Assembly (NCBI GenBank): GCA_035604635.1
Contig: DATNIC010000022.1
Span: forward strand, 1 to 55,112
DNA length: 55,112 nt
Origin: DATNIC01 sp035604635
GTDB lineage: Bacteria > Vulcanimicrobiota > Vulcanimicrobiia > Vulcanimicrobiales > Vulcanimicrobiaceae
Reading direction: 5' to 3'
The position numbers and the translations under genes were made by a program. Below are positions 24,034-32,717 of this stretch, in pieces; position 1 is the stretch's first letter, and each line of letters opens with the position of its first letter. The notes below the pieces were generated by a model. It was given only the letters and a program-made list of their open reading frames with translations. It ran no database searches and was not told the origin of the DNA.

Positions 24034-25683
24034 ATGCGAACGGCTCCGCAACGCGCGGCGCTCGTGGGTGCGGTGATCGCGGCCATCGTCACCCTTCCCG
24101 GGCTCGGTATCGGTACGCTCTGGGACAACAGCGAGACGGCTTACGGGGAAGTGGCTCGCGAGGTGCTCCTGTATCACGACGCCGTCGTGCTGCACTTCAA
24201 CGGCGCGCCGTGGTTCATTCAGCCGCCGCTCTATTTTTGGCTGGCTGCTCTGTCCGCAAAACTGCTGGGAGCCGGGACGCTTGCAATGCGACTTCCGTCG
24301 GCTCTGGCGACGATCGCGTTGGCGGCGCTAACCGGCTACGCGACCTGCCGCGTCGCCGGCTTGCGGACCGCGTGCTATGCGACGCTGATCCTCTCGACCA
24401 GCGTGATGCAAGCGATCGTCGGACGGCTCGCGATCATGGACGCGTTGCTCGACCTTTGCGTCGCCGCGGCGATCTTTGGATTCTTCGGCAGCCTGCAGCC
24501 CGAAGATTGGCGCCTTTCGATCGAACGCCGCCGTACGGCAGCATGGTACTGGGCATGGGTCGCGATGGCGTTCGGCGTTCTCGCAAAGGGTCCGGTGGCC
24601 GTCGTGATACCGGCGATGGTCATCGTCGCGTGGATCCTGTGGGAAGCGCGCGACGGCCGCGTCCTAGCGTTTCCCGGCTGGCGGGCGTGGCTCGGCGCGC
24701 TGCTGCTCTTCGTTGCGATCACCGCGCCGTGGTTCGCCCTGCTGCAGTCACGTGTCGGCGGTGTCGGGATCGCCGAACTGCTCTGGCACTATTCGTTCGG
24801 ACGCTATGTCGGGACGATCGAGGGGCAGGCCGGGCCGGTTTGGTACTACCTGCCCGCATTGATCCTCGGCTTCTTTCCGTGGATCGCGTTCTTGCCCGCA
24901 GCGTTCGGGCGAGCCGTGCGCGACGCCCTGAACGATCGCGATGCTGCGCTCGTTCGGCTCGCTTTGCTGTGGGCGGTTCTGCCTTTTCTGTTTTTCAGCT
25001 TCGCGCAGACGAAGCTCCCGAACTACATAGCGCTCGAACTGCCGGCGCTTGCCATCCTCGTCGCGTTGTGGTTCGAGCGCGTCAGTTTGGGGGAGGAGCG
25101 ACGCGCCGCGATCGTTAGCGGGCTCGTCGTCCCAGTCGCGCTCGGGGTCGTCGCGGGCGCCGTCGTGTCGTTCTCGAGCCACATGCAATTCACGGACGCG
25201 CTCGCTGCGATCGCCCGGGACGTGCGCGTGCTCGGCATCGTGATGGGCGCGGGCGCGTTGATCGCGTTCCTCCTTTTATTGCGTGTGAGTTGGGCGGTGC
25301 GAGCGCCCTATGCGCTCGCGGCGGCGACCGTGACCTCGCTCTTGCTCATCGCGCTCGTCGTCGAGCCGCAGGTCGAGCCGTTCAAACCGATGCCGCAGAT
25401 CGCCGCGATCATCGAGCGCGAACGGCGCCCGGGCGACGCGGTCGTCATTCAAAGCGTCGCGGGCGCGAACGCATTACTCTTCTATACCGAGCCGAAGATC
25501 GAAATGCTCCCGCCGCCCGATGATCCGCAGCATGCATTGTGCAGCGCGCCGCGCGTCTTCTACGTCGCTCCGAGAGACGGCGCGACGCCCGAGCCCTCAA
25601 ACGGCCGAACGCGGCGTTTGATCACAGTCTCCGGTAAAGACGGGCTCTTTCTCTACGAAGGCACGCCGTGCGTTACTTTTTGA
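24034..25683 (+). CDS. GT-C membrane glycosyltransferase (ArnT/PMT, GT83-like)
   Basis: A 549-residue protein with about a dozen transmembrane helices. The first periplasmic loop carries DNSETAYGEVAREVL, the acidic DxxE pattern of GT-C enzymes such as ArnT, followed by the typical GAPWFIQPPLYFWL. It would transfer a sugar from a polyprenyl-phosphate donor to a lipid or protein on the outer face of the cytoplasmic membrane. It starts 61 bases from the divergent tetrapyrrole operon. Its stop overlaps the end of the convergent cytochrome b-c gene by 11 bases. Donor and acceptor are unknown. Confidence 0.85.
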   Translation: MRTAPQRAALVGAVIAAIVTLPGLGIGTLWDNSETAYGEVAREVLLYHDAVVLHFNGAPWFIQPPLYFWLAALSAKLLGAGTLAMRLPSALATIALAALTGYATCRVAGLRTACYATLILSTSVMQAIVGRLAIMDALLDLCVAAAIFGFFGSLQPEDWRLSIERRRTAAWYWAWVAMAFGVLAKGPVAVVIPAMVIVAWILWEARDGRVLAFPGWRAWLGALLLFVAITAPWFALLQSRVGGVGIAELLWHYSFGRYVGTIEGQAGPVWYYLPALILGFFPWIAFLPAAFGRAVRDALNDRDAALVRLALLWAVLPFLFFSFAQTKLPNYIALELPALAILVALWFERVSLGEERRAAIVSGLVVPVALGVVAGAVVSFSSHMQFTDALAAIARDVRVLGIVMGAGALIAFLLLLRVSWAVRAPYALAAATVTSLLLIALVVEPQVEPFKPMPQIAAIIERERRPGDAVVIQSVAGANALLFYTEPKIEMLPPPDDPQHALCSAPRVFYVAPRDGATPEPSNGRTRRLITVSGKDGLFLYEGTPCVTF

Positions 25684-27163
25684 CCGCGGCGACGTCTTTC
25701 TCGGTGATGGCGCTCGCGGTGTTCCCCCACGAGTTGCGGATGAAGGTGATCACGTTCGCGATATCCGCATTAGAGAGATTCCCGCTCCACGCCGGCATCT
25801 GACCGTTGTACGTCGCGCCGTTGACCTGCAGCGGTCCGTTCAGTCCATATGCGACGTCGTGGATGACCTCTTTCGGAGCGGCTGCTGTGACCGCCGGGTT
25901 CTTGGCCAGCGGCGGGAACGTGCCCGGGATCCCGGCGCCGGCTGCGCCATGGCACGACGCGCAGCTCGCGGCGTAGACTTTTTGTCCCGCGGCGATCGCG
26001 GCCGCGTCTGCCCCGCCGCCCCCGGCGGCTCCGCCGCCTGCCGGCGGAGCTTGCTGCTCGAGCGCGTTGGCCATCGCGCCGCCCGGGACGGTCGGCGCCT
26101 CTTGGTGCACCACGGCGGCTTTCGCGTTGATCGTATTCTGACCGTAAAAGCTCATGAAGACGGCGCCGAAGACGGCTAGGGCCGTGATGCTCAGGACGAC
26201 CGGGCGCCGCCGCATTTGACGACTCGGGTTGCGGTCGATCCACGGCAAGAGCAGGATGATCAAGACTCCGACTGCAGGTCCGACGATCGTGGCGACCAGT
26301 GAGAGCTGCTCGGGCACGATCTCGAGGATCGCGTAAAGCGCGTTGAAATACCACGCCGGCGCCGGGATGAAGGTCGTATTGTTCGGATCGGCCTTCGCGT
26401 CGAGCGGGGCGGGCGAAACGATCGAGAGGATGACGACGATCGCGAACACCGCGAACGACGCGACCGTGTCCATGAACATCTGGTCCGGCCAGAAACGCCC
26501 CGGCTTGAGCTTCGGCGGGTCGTCGATCGGCGGCCCGGCGGCACCGTTCCAGCGGAAGATCGCAAGATGCGATGCGACGAGTAGGACGAGCAGCGCGGGC
26601 GTGAGCCAAACGTGGAGGCCGAAGAAGCGATTGATCGTCAGCGTCCCCATGCTGGCGCCATCCTGCAAGAAGTTCTGGATCCACTGCCCGACGTACGGGA
26701 CCGTCCCCGTAATATTAATGGCGACCTGCGAGGCGAAGAACGCGTTGAGATCCCAGGGGAGCAGGTAGCCGGTGAGGCCGAGGACGAGCGTAAAGATAAG
26801 GAGCAGCACGCCGACGACCCATTGAAGCTCGCGCGGCTTCTTGTACGCGCCCCAGACGAGGACTTGCAAGAGGTGCATCAGCAGGAGCGCGATCATCGCC
26901 GTCGCTCCCCAATAGTGCAAGCTGATGATGAACTGGCCGAGATAGACCTTCTGATAGATGAAGAGCGTCGATTCCCACGCCGTCGAGATCGACGGCGAGT
27001 AGTAGAAGGTCAGCCAGATGCCGGTTGCAATCTGCAGGATCATGGAGAAGAGCGTCGCGCTCCCGAAAACGTACCAGTAGCTTGCGCCGCCGGGGACGTC
27101 CTCGGTGAGAAACTCGTTGATCTGCGTGACGATACCGGTACGCTGGTTGAGCCAGTTCAGCAT
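25673..27163 (-). CDS. Cytochrome b6/subunit IV-type cytochrome b fused to a C-terminal cytochrome c
   Basis: A 496-residue fusion. Residues 1-215 are a b6-like four-helix core with heme ligands H83/H97 and H184/H199. The second pair is spaced by 14 residues, as in b6. Residues about 225-345 resemble subunit IV plus an extra helix. A Gly/Ala/Pro linker (about 365-388) leads to a c-type domain with CASCH (401-405) and a candidate axial Met456 in NGQMPAW. The quinol-oxidation motif PEWY reads PAWY at 269-272. With the Rieske protein encoded upstream it forms a menaquinol:cytochrome c oxidoreductase. It is the last gene of the respiratory operon. Confidence 0.92.
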   Translation of the reverse strand: MLNWLNQRTGIVTQINEFLTEDVPGGASYWYVFGSATLFSMILQIATGIWLTFYYSPSISTAWESTLFIYQKVYLGQFIISLHYWGATAMIALLLMHLLQVLVWGAYKKPRELQWVVGVLLLIFTLVLGLTGYLLPWDLNAFFASQVAINITGTVPYVGQWIQNFLQDGASMGTLTINRFFGLHVWLTPALLVLLVASHLAIFRWNGAAGPPIDDPPKLKPGRFWPDQMFMDTVASFAVFAIVVILSIVSPAPLDAKADPNNTTFIPAPAWYFNALYAILEIVPEQLSLVATIVGPAVGVLIILLLPWIDRNPSRQMRRRPVVLSITALAVFGAVFMSFYGQNTINAKAAVVHQEAPTVPGGAMANALEQQAPPAGGGAAGGGGADAAAIAAGQKVYAASCASCHGAAGAGIPGTFPPLAKNPAVTAAAPKEVIHDVAYGLNGPLQVNGATYNGQMPAWSGNLSNADIANVITFIRNSWGNTASAITEKDVAAVKK

Positions 27164-27282
27164 GGGTGCTCCCGGATTATGCGATGATGTTGTTGAGCGC
27201 GCCCTCGGGGTATGGCGGGTTTAGCAAAAATCGCCAGCGCGCGTGAGATCTGGGGGGCGCGGAGCCTCGGGCGAAGCGCCAT

Positions 27283-27930
27283 TCAAGTGTACGATACGAT
27301 TATGCGGTCCGGGATCGCGGCTTTGTAGCGGATCCACGTGATCTCGGCCTTTCCGCTCTGTTCCCCAAACGGGAGGGGATCGAGGCCGCGCGCCGCCGGA
27401 CCCGCGACGTGCTCGCCATTGCGCTCGTACTCCGAATTGTGGCACGGGCAGAAGAAGCGGTTGGTCTCAGCCTTCCAGTTGAACTTGCAGCCGAGGTGCG
27501 GGCAAACCGAGCTGAAGATGACGTAGCCCATGTTGACCACCGCGTAGTCGACCTTGCCGCCAGGACTGTTGAAAAGATCCGGACGGTCGGCCTGCATCTT
27601 CTTGACTTGCGCGTCGTTCATCTTGACGCCCCAGACGTAGTCGGATGCGTCGGCCGGGGGCATGTATCCGTCGCGCAGCACGCGCGAGAAATACAACTGC
27701 GCCGGCGGGCTCTCCGGCGTGAGCGCATCGAGCTTCGCTTGATCTTTGAGCGGCGACCAGCTCTTTCCGCCGCCCAGGACTGCGGGCGAGGGGATCAACC
27801 CGACGACGATCGGGACCGCGATGACCAAACCGATCACGTTTCCCAGGACGATCGTCGCGTTCGTCATGAACTGCCGGCGGCTTTGCTCTTCGGGTGTCCC
27901 GGGATCTTCGTATGCCTTGGCGTGGGCCAA
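27283..27930 (-). CDS. Rieske iron-sulfur protein of the bc complex
   Basis: A 215-residue protein with a Tat-type signal anchor (SRRQFM at about 18-22, then a hydrophobic helix to residue 46). The [2Fe-2S] ligands are C143-x-H145-xx-C148 and C161-x-x-H164, in CPHLGC and CPCH. The cluster domain would face the outside and accept electrons from menaquinol. The neighbouring tatA and tatC genes fit its export need. A 119-base gap separates it from the cytochrome b-c gene downstream; I see no clear hairpin-plus-U terminator there. Confidence 0.93.
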   Translation of the reverse strand: MAHAKAYEDPGTPEEQSRRQFMTNATIVLGNVIGLVIAVPIVVGLIPSPAVLGGGKSWSPLKDQAKLDALTPESPPAQLYFSRVLRDGYMPPADASDYVWGVKMNDAQVKKMQADRPDLFNSPGGKVDYAVVNMGYVIFSSVCPHLGCKFNWKAETNRFFCPCHNSEYERNGEHVAGPAARGLDPLPFGEQSGKAEITWIRYKAAIPDRIIVSYT

Positions 27931-28028
27931 TGTTACTCTCCCGCTTCAAAACGACGTGTTCGACGCCCATTATAGGTGGGTTGCTCGCCAAACTCGACCA
28001 CCTTAGCAGCAGCCGCCAGGCATCTCCT

Positions 28029-29222
28029 CTACGCGGCCTCGCGCGCCTGGGGCGCAGCGAACCAGAACGCGAGGGCTCCGGCGCAAGCGATTACGGCGCC
28101 CACCTCGAGCGCCCGAACGGTCCCATAATATCCGGCAAGGCTTCCCAGAATCACGTTTCCAATCGGGATCGCCCCCACGAATGCGAGCGAGAAGATGGCG
28201 TTGGCGCGTCCACGTTCAGCGTCGCTGGCGCACTCCTGAACGTAGGTGTTCGCCAGCGCGTACATCATTGTATCGATTGCCCCCATCAGGACGAGCAGCA
28301 CTGCGGCGACCGGGACGCTGCGGGTGAGGGCAAAGAGGGCGAGCAGGATCGCGCCGGTCACGGCGGCGACGGGGACGAGCCGTCCCTTATGCGGGAACTC
28401 GCCCGCAGCGCCCAAGCCGAGAGCTCCGACGAGCGATCCGGCGCCACCGCACGCTGCTAGGAAGCCGTAGCCGCGGACATCGAGGCCGAGCGTCTTGCTC
28501 GCAACGTCGGGAAGCAGCGATATGTACGGCATAACCGAGAGCGTGAACGTCGCAACGAAGAGCGAGAACGCCACGATCGCGCGATTGGCAGCCCGGCTCT
28601 GGGCGGGAGTCTCCTGGGTCGTGCCGGCGTGGCGCGACGCGGAGCCGCGCGCTCGCAATACGGCCGCCAGAACGATCATCGGCACGACCGCGACGGCGAA
28701 CGCGGCATAGCCCGCAGCGACGCCGACCGTAGCGATCGCAACACCGCCGAGCGCAGGGCCGAGGATGCGGGCAACGCTCCATTCGAGCGACGAGAGCGCG
28801 GTCGCCGTCCCGATGAGCTGCCCTTCGATGAGATCGTAGAGCCACGCGCGGTCGATCGGATGTTCTAGCGCAACGATCGTCCCGATCCCAAACGTCAGCG
28901 CGATGAGCGCCCAGAGCGGCATCGCATCGCGCGCTATGAAGATCGCGCAAAGCAATGCGAGGACGAGGATGAGCGCGTTGCCGATCGCAACGAGCGCTCG
29001 CCGGTCGAAGCGATCTGCGAGCGAGCCGCCCGCAAGCGAGAAGAGCAGGAACGGGACCTGGCCCGCCGCGGCGACGGTCCCGAGCCAGAAAGGCGAGTGC
29101 GTCAGGGTCAAGACGAACCAGCCCTGCGCGATCGAGGCGATCCACCATCCGCAGTCCGCCAGCGCGGCAGCGATCAAGTACGCCGCGAAGCGCCGGTTCG
29201 AAAGGGCTGCGAGCGAGACTAC
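28029..29222 (-). CDS. MFS transporter (MFS_3/EntS-like); start codon uncertain
   Basis: A 12-helix major facilitator protein of about 397 residues, with motif A GGSLADRFDRR and a second-half AAGEFPHKGR. The first standard start is TTG at 29177, but the frame upstream encodes LAALSNRRFAAYL, matching the usual cytosolic lead-in (LRxRNFR) of this family. That stretch is open only back to a TAA just before GGT-GTA. The GTA (29222-29220) overlaps the TAG stop of ccsA, so the protein may initiate there. If TTG is used, the product has 382 residues. It interrupts the ccs and bc genes, so heme, quinone or siderophore-type cargo is possible but unproven. Confidence 0.8.
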   Translation of the reverse strand, partial: VVSLAALSNRRFAAYLIAAALADCGWWIASIAQGWFVLTLTHSPFWLGTVAAAGQVPFLLFSLAGGSLADRFDRRALVAIGNALILVLALLCAIFIARDAMPLWALIALTFGIGTIVALEHPIDRAWLYDLIEGQLIGTATALSSLEWSVARILGPALGGVAIATVGVAAGYAAFAVAVVPMIVLAAVLRARGSASRHAGTTQETPAQSRAANRAIVAFSLFVATFTLSVMPYISLLPDVASKTLGLDVRGYGFLAACGGAGSLVGALGLGAAGEFPHKGRLVPVAAVTGAILLALFALTRSVPVAAVLLVLMGAIDTMMYALANTYVQECASDAERGRANAIFSLAFVGAIPIGNVILGSLAGYYGTVRALEVGAVIACAGALAFWFAAPQAREAA

Positions 29223-30199
29223 ACCTTATACGAGTGCAGGCCGCTGATCCAGATGTTCACGCCGAGATAACAGAAGATGATCGTGGCGAAGCCGATGACG
29301 TTGATCCACGCGCAGCGATAGCCGCGCCAAACGTTGCGCGTGTGCAGATGCATGTAGGATGCATAGACGATCCACGAAAGAAGCGCAGCAGTTTCTTTCG
29401 GATCCCATTGCCAATAAGCGCCCCAAGCCTCTTTGGCCCACCAGGCGCCAGTGATGATCCCGATCGTCAGGAGCGGCAAGCCGACGGCGATGATCCGATA
29501 GGCGAGGATGTCGAGTTTCGCGAGCGACGGGAGCGTTTCGAGCCACATGCCCCAGAAGTCGCCGCGCGCCGCCGCCGCCGCGATATTCGGCGTGTCGTTG
29601 CGCAAGCCGGTGACGCGCACGTCGCTGATTCCGACGTCGGCGTTGTATTCGCTGACCGGGACGTTGACCGCGCCTGCGCTCGTCATCGCCGCCGCGACCG
29701 TCTGTTTGCGCCCAAAATACTTTTCGAAGGAATACTTCACCAAGTAGAGAGCGCCGACGACGAAAGCGACCATGAATGACGCATACGAACTGATGACGAG
29801 CGGGACGTGAACTTTGATCCAGTACGACTGCAGCGCCGGGACCGCGGGCATGTAGCCTTCGTTCCAGGTCGTCGCGTAGCCGAGCGCGATCGCCGCGATC
29901 AAGAGGACGAATCCGCCGGTAAACCACAGGTTGTACTTCAAGGCGAAGGCGATGAAGATGAGGACGCCCATCGCGGAAAAGAGCGAGAGCGAGCCGTAGA
30001 GGTTGGTGAGCGGCCAGATCCCCGAGATGATCCAGCGCGCGCCGAGCTCGCCGAACTGTGCGACGCACCCGATCGCCGCTAGGGGGATCCCGATCGTCCG
30101 CATGACGGGGTTGCGCGAGAGGAAGTAACCGATGAAGACGATGGTCCCCGTGATATATGCCGCGAGTGCGGTGATAAGTAATACTTGATCGATGTTCAT
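29219..30199 (-). CDS. ccsA: Cytochrome c maturation protein CcsA/ResC (System II heme handling)
   Basis: A 326-residue membrane protein. The tryptophan-rich WWD-type motif is seen as WWAKEAWGAYWQWDPKE, and histidines flanking it (for example in MHLHTRNVW) are the expected heme ligands. With ResB it delivers heme to apocytochrome c outside the membrane. The ATG at 30199 is chosen over longer readings because it follows the intercistronic element by 2 bases, with GGAG 9 bases upstream. Its TAG stop overlaps the presumed GTA start of the MFS gene. Confidence 0.92.
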   Translation of the reverse strand: MNIDQVLLITALAAYITGTIVFIGYFLSRNPVMRTIGIPLAAIGCVAQFGELGARWIISGIWPLTNLYGSLSLFSAMGVLIFIAFALKYNLWFTGGFVLLIAAIALGYATTWNEGYMPAVPALQSYWIKVHVPLVISSYASFMVAFVVGALYLVKYSFEKYFGRKQTVAAAMTSAGAVNVPVSEYNADVGISDVRVTGLRNDTPNIAAAAARGDFWGMWLETLPSLAKLDILAYRIIAVGLPLLTIGIITGAWWAKEAWGAYWQWDPKETAALLSWIVYASYMHLHTRNVWRGYRCAWINVIGFATIIFCYLGVNIWISGLHSYKV

Positions 30200-30200
30200 T

Positions 30201-31646
30201 TTAAGGCGCTCCGGCCCAGCCTGCGCGCCCCCCACTTCGTGGGGCCCCCGCACTATCGGGCCCTTCAGCATTGGTGTGTAGCCTACATTCCCCGAGGGGG
30301 CCCGAAACGAGCGCCGTCACGAGGTCGTGGAACTGTTCTTCGAAGATATCGTAACCTTTTACCGTTGTCGCGGCGAGCCCCACGTGCCAATCCCGGCCGG
30401 TTCCGGTAATCCGCACGTACAGACGGGCGGGTAAAAGGTAGAACGCGATGCAGAGTCCGCTCAGCAGGACGAAGGCGCCGATCCCGACGAGCGGGACCCC
30501 CGGATCGTAGCGATATTGCAGGCCGCTGTAGAGCGTATAATGCGCGGGCGTCAGCTTGTAGCCACCGCCTAAGTCGATGCTCTTGCCGAGCGGGACGAGG
30601 ATGTCGCCCAGCGGTTGATCGCCGTCGAAAGCGGAGAGGACGACGGCGGGATTGTTCGGCCGCGGATCGGCTCCGGGTTGCCCGGTCGCGCGATCGATCG
30701 TCCCGATGAAGCGCGTGTACTGGATTGCCCGCGGGGTATCGGCGACTTGAAACCCCGCTCCCTCTTTGAGCGGCCCGTTCGGTGCATTTGGGACCGGGAC
30801 GCCGTCCTTGGTCAGCGAGAACGAGATGCCGTAACCGTACGTCGCCTGATAGTAGAGCGTGCCGTCGACGTCGAGCGGATCGTTGACGCGGATCGTCGCT
30901 TGGCGCGCGACGCCGTCTTTGCCCGTGACGGTCACGTTCGAGACGTAATCGATCGGTTGGTAGACGAGTCCCGATTTCGTCTGCACCGGATCGAAGCGGT
31001 ATCCGAAACGTTCGAGCCTGATCCGCGCGCCCGTCTCGGGGACCGTTATCGTTTGGCCGGTGAGGATGGCGGTCGTGCCCTGGAACCCCTTCCACCAGTA
31101 GATCGTCGTCCCCATCGCGATGATGACGAAACCGATGTGCGCGACGAGGACGCCGCGCCGCGCCCAATTGTGCCGGTCGGCAAACATCCACTCTTCGCCG
31201 CCGAATTCGCGTTTGCGGACTTGCCAACCGCGCGATGCAAAGAAGTCCGCGATGCGGGCGCGGACCGCGCCCTCTTCACCATGAACGTCGATGCTTGCGT
31301 TGAGCGGGATCGCGTCGATCTTGACGGTGCGTAGCGGCGGGAGCCGCGCGGGGATCACGCGCTTGAACGTGCAGACCGCCAGAGAAACGAGAATGAGTCC
31401 GATGATCCCGACGTAGGCTGGACTGTGGTAGATGTTGTCGAGGTGCAGGCGCAGGATGAGTCTTGCGACCGGCGCAGGGTACTCGTTCCAATACGCCGCG
31501 GCGTCTTTGCCTTGGTCGACGACGACGCCGATCAGCGTTAAGACGCCCCAGACCGCGAAGAGCGAGACGGCAAAGAGCACGTTGGAGAAGAGCGCGAGGA
31601 ACTCGTCGTAGAGCGAGCGTGCGGGCGCCGCGGCGTGGGTTGCCAT
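30201..31646 (-). CDS. resB: Cytochrome c biogenesis protein ResB (Ccs1)
   Basis: A 481-residue protein with three N-terminal transmembrane helices, a large extracytoplasmic domain and a C-terminal helix (about residues 395-420). Family features include WNEYPAPVARLILRLHLDNIYHSPAY and RHNWARRGVLVAHIGFVII. It partners CcsA in System II cytochrome c assembly. The last 34 residues, from SGPLGECRLHTNAEGP onward, are encoded by the intercistronic element, which the reading frame traverses to a TAA two bases before the ccsA ATG. That tail is therefore probably not part of the ancestral protein. Confidence 0.9.
   Translation of the reverse strand: MATHAAAPARSLYDEFLALFSNVLFAVSLFAVWGVLTLIGVVVDQGKDAAAYWNEYPAPVARLILRLHLDNIYHSPAYVGIIGLILVSLAVCTFKRVIPARLPPLRTVKIDAIPLNASIDVHGEEGAVRARIADFFASRGWQVRKREFGGEEWMFADRHNWARRGVLVAHIGFVIIAMGTTIYWWKGFQGTTAILTGQTITVPETGARIRLERFGYRFDPVQTKSGLVYQPIDYVSNVTVTGKDGVARQATIRVNDPLDVDGTLYYQATYGYGISFSLTKDGVPVPNAPNGPLKEGAGFQVADTPRAIQYTRFIGTIDRATGQPGADPRPNNPAVVLSAFDGDQPLGDILVPLGKSIDLGGGYKLTPAHYTLYSGLQYRYDPGVPLVGIGAFVLLSGLCIAFYLLPARLYVRITGTGRDWHVGLAATTVKGYDIFEEQFHDLVTALVSGPLGECRLHTNAEGPDSAGAPRSGGRAGWAGAP
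30202..30304 (-). repeat. Structured intercistronic element, copy 2 (resB / ccsA junction)
   Basis: Same module order as copy 1 on the minus strand: CGGGCCCCCTCGGGGAAT, a 14-base spacer, AATGCTGA, GGGCCCG, the hairpin CCCCAC-GAA-GTGGGG (30230-30244), then CTGGGCCGGAGCGCCTTA ending 2 bases before the ccsA ATG. The segments 30298-30304 and 30257-30263 can form 7 base pairs. Compared with copy 1, the outer helix changes from GGCGCC to GGGCCC on both sides. The hairpin shortens symmetrically, so structure is kept while sequence differs. Confidence 0.75.
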
Positions 31647-31656
31647 GTTGGTTACG

Positions 31657-32427
31657 CTAGCTCGAAGTTGCCTCGCGATGCCACGACTTCTCGAGCACCG
31701 CGATGATCCAGATGCTCGCTTCGAACAGCACGTACATCGGGGCCGCGAGCAGCATCATCGTGATCGGCGAGGCATCGGGAGCCAGCAAGCCGCCGGCGAG
31801 CAGGATCAGCATGATCGCGTACTTCCGGTATTGACGCAGCATCTTTGAGTTGACCAAACCGATCCGGGCGAGCGCGATCATCACCATCGGGGTTTGGAAG
31901 ACCAGCGCGAAGCCGAGGAACATGAGCAGGATCAGATTGAGCGTCGCTTCCAGTCCGAACGTCGGCGTCGCAACTTGGTTCGTGATCGCAAGCAGCGCCC
32001 CGACCACGCGCCGGATGACGACGAAATGACAAAACGCGATGCCGGCTGCCGCCAGGACGAGGGAAGGCAGCGTGTACGCGTAGACGATGTTGCGCGTCCG
32101 CGGATGAAACGCGGGGACGATGAACATCCAGATCTCGTAGACGAGGACGGGCAACCCGAGCACGATCGCGCCGTAGATCGAAAACTTGAATTCGACGATG
32201 ATCACGTCCGCAGGGCCGAACGCGTGCAGGACCGTGTGCGGAAAGTAGAGCTGGGTGAGCCACGGGATGACGAACTGCGAAGGCCAGAACAGGACGAGCG
32301 CGAGGATGCCGACGGTCGCGCACGAGACGATAAGACGCGTACGGAGCTCCCTCAGGTGCTCCGTGAACGTCATCTCCTTTTGGTCCCACTCGACCTCGTC
32401 GTTCGCGCCGGGCGAACGCTGGGCCAA
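31657..32427 (-). CDS. tatC: Sec-independent protein translocase TatC
   Basis: A 256-residue protein with six transmembrane helices. The N-terminal MTFTEHLRELRTRL and the first periplasmic loop are typical, as is the FVFQTPM-like segment FALVFQTPMVMI. It recognises twin-arginine signals, and the Rieske protein of this operon is a likely substrate. The TTG at 32427 is the assumed start; an ATG 18 codons later (32373) is also possible. tatA lies directly upstream. Confidence 0.93.
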   Translation of the reverse strand: MAQRSPGANDEVEWDQKEMTFTEHLRELRTRLIVSCATVGILALVLFWPSQFVIPWLTQLYFPHTVLHAFGPADVIIVEFKFSIYGAIVLGLPVLVYEIWMFIVPAFHPRTRNIVYAYTLPSLVLAAAGIAFCHFVVIRRVVGALLAITNQVATPTFGLEATLNLILLMFLGFALVFQTPMVMIALARIGLVNSKMLRQYRKYAIMLILLAGGLLAPDASPITMMLLAAPMYVLFEASIWIIAVLEKSWHREATSS

Positions 32428-32450
32428 CAGCGACGTCGGGCCGGCCTCCG

Positions 32451-32717
32451 CTAGTGGGTCCCGCTAGAAGGCGTCGAGGTCGTCGTGCCGACGCTCGTCT
32501 CCGCGGCCGCCGCCGCCCTGGCAGCCGCCTCAGCCTCCACTTTGGCGCGCGCTTCCGCACGGATGCGGTCCGCTTCCGCGTCCGCCTCGGCTTGTCCGAC
32601 GACGAATTCTTTCTTGGCTTGGCCCGCGCTGCGTGCCAGCTTGGGCAGCTTGTCCGCCCCGAAGAGCAGGACCGCCGCGCCGACGATCAGCGCGATTTCC
32701 ATGGGATTACCGAACAT
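32451..32717 (-). CDS. tatA: Twin-arginine translocase TatA/B-type subunit
   Basis: An 88-residue protein with one N-terminal helix (MEIALIVGAAVLLFG), the conserved FGADKLPKLARSAG turn and amphipathic helix, and a charged alanine-rich tail. It pairs with TatC to form the export pore. ATG follows the stop of the polyprenyl synthase directly (TGAATG), with AGGAGG ideally placed in the 3' end of that gene, showing translational coupling. Only one TatA-like gene is present here, so it may serve both TatA and TatB roles. Confidence 0.9.
   Translation of the reverse strand: MFGNPMEIALIVGAAVLLFGADKLPKLARSAGQAKKEFVVGQAEADAEADRIRAEARAKVEAEAAARAAAAAETSVGTTTSTPSSGTH

Noticed and set aside
27164..27282. 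CCTCGGGG-like words in the gap between the Rieske and cytochrome b-c genes, considered as an element copy
   Set aside because: The match is short and interrupted, and neither the AATGCTGA module nor the SD-containing module is present.
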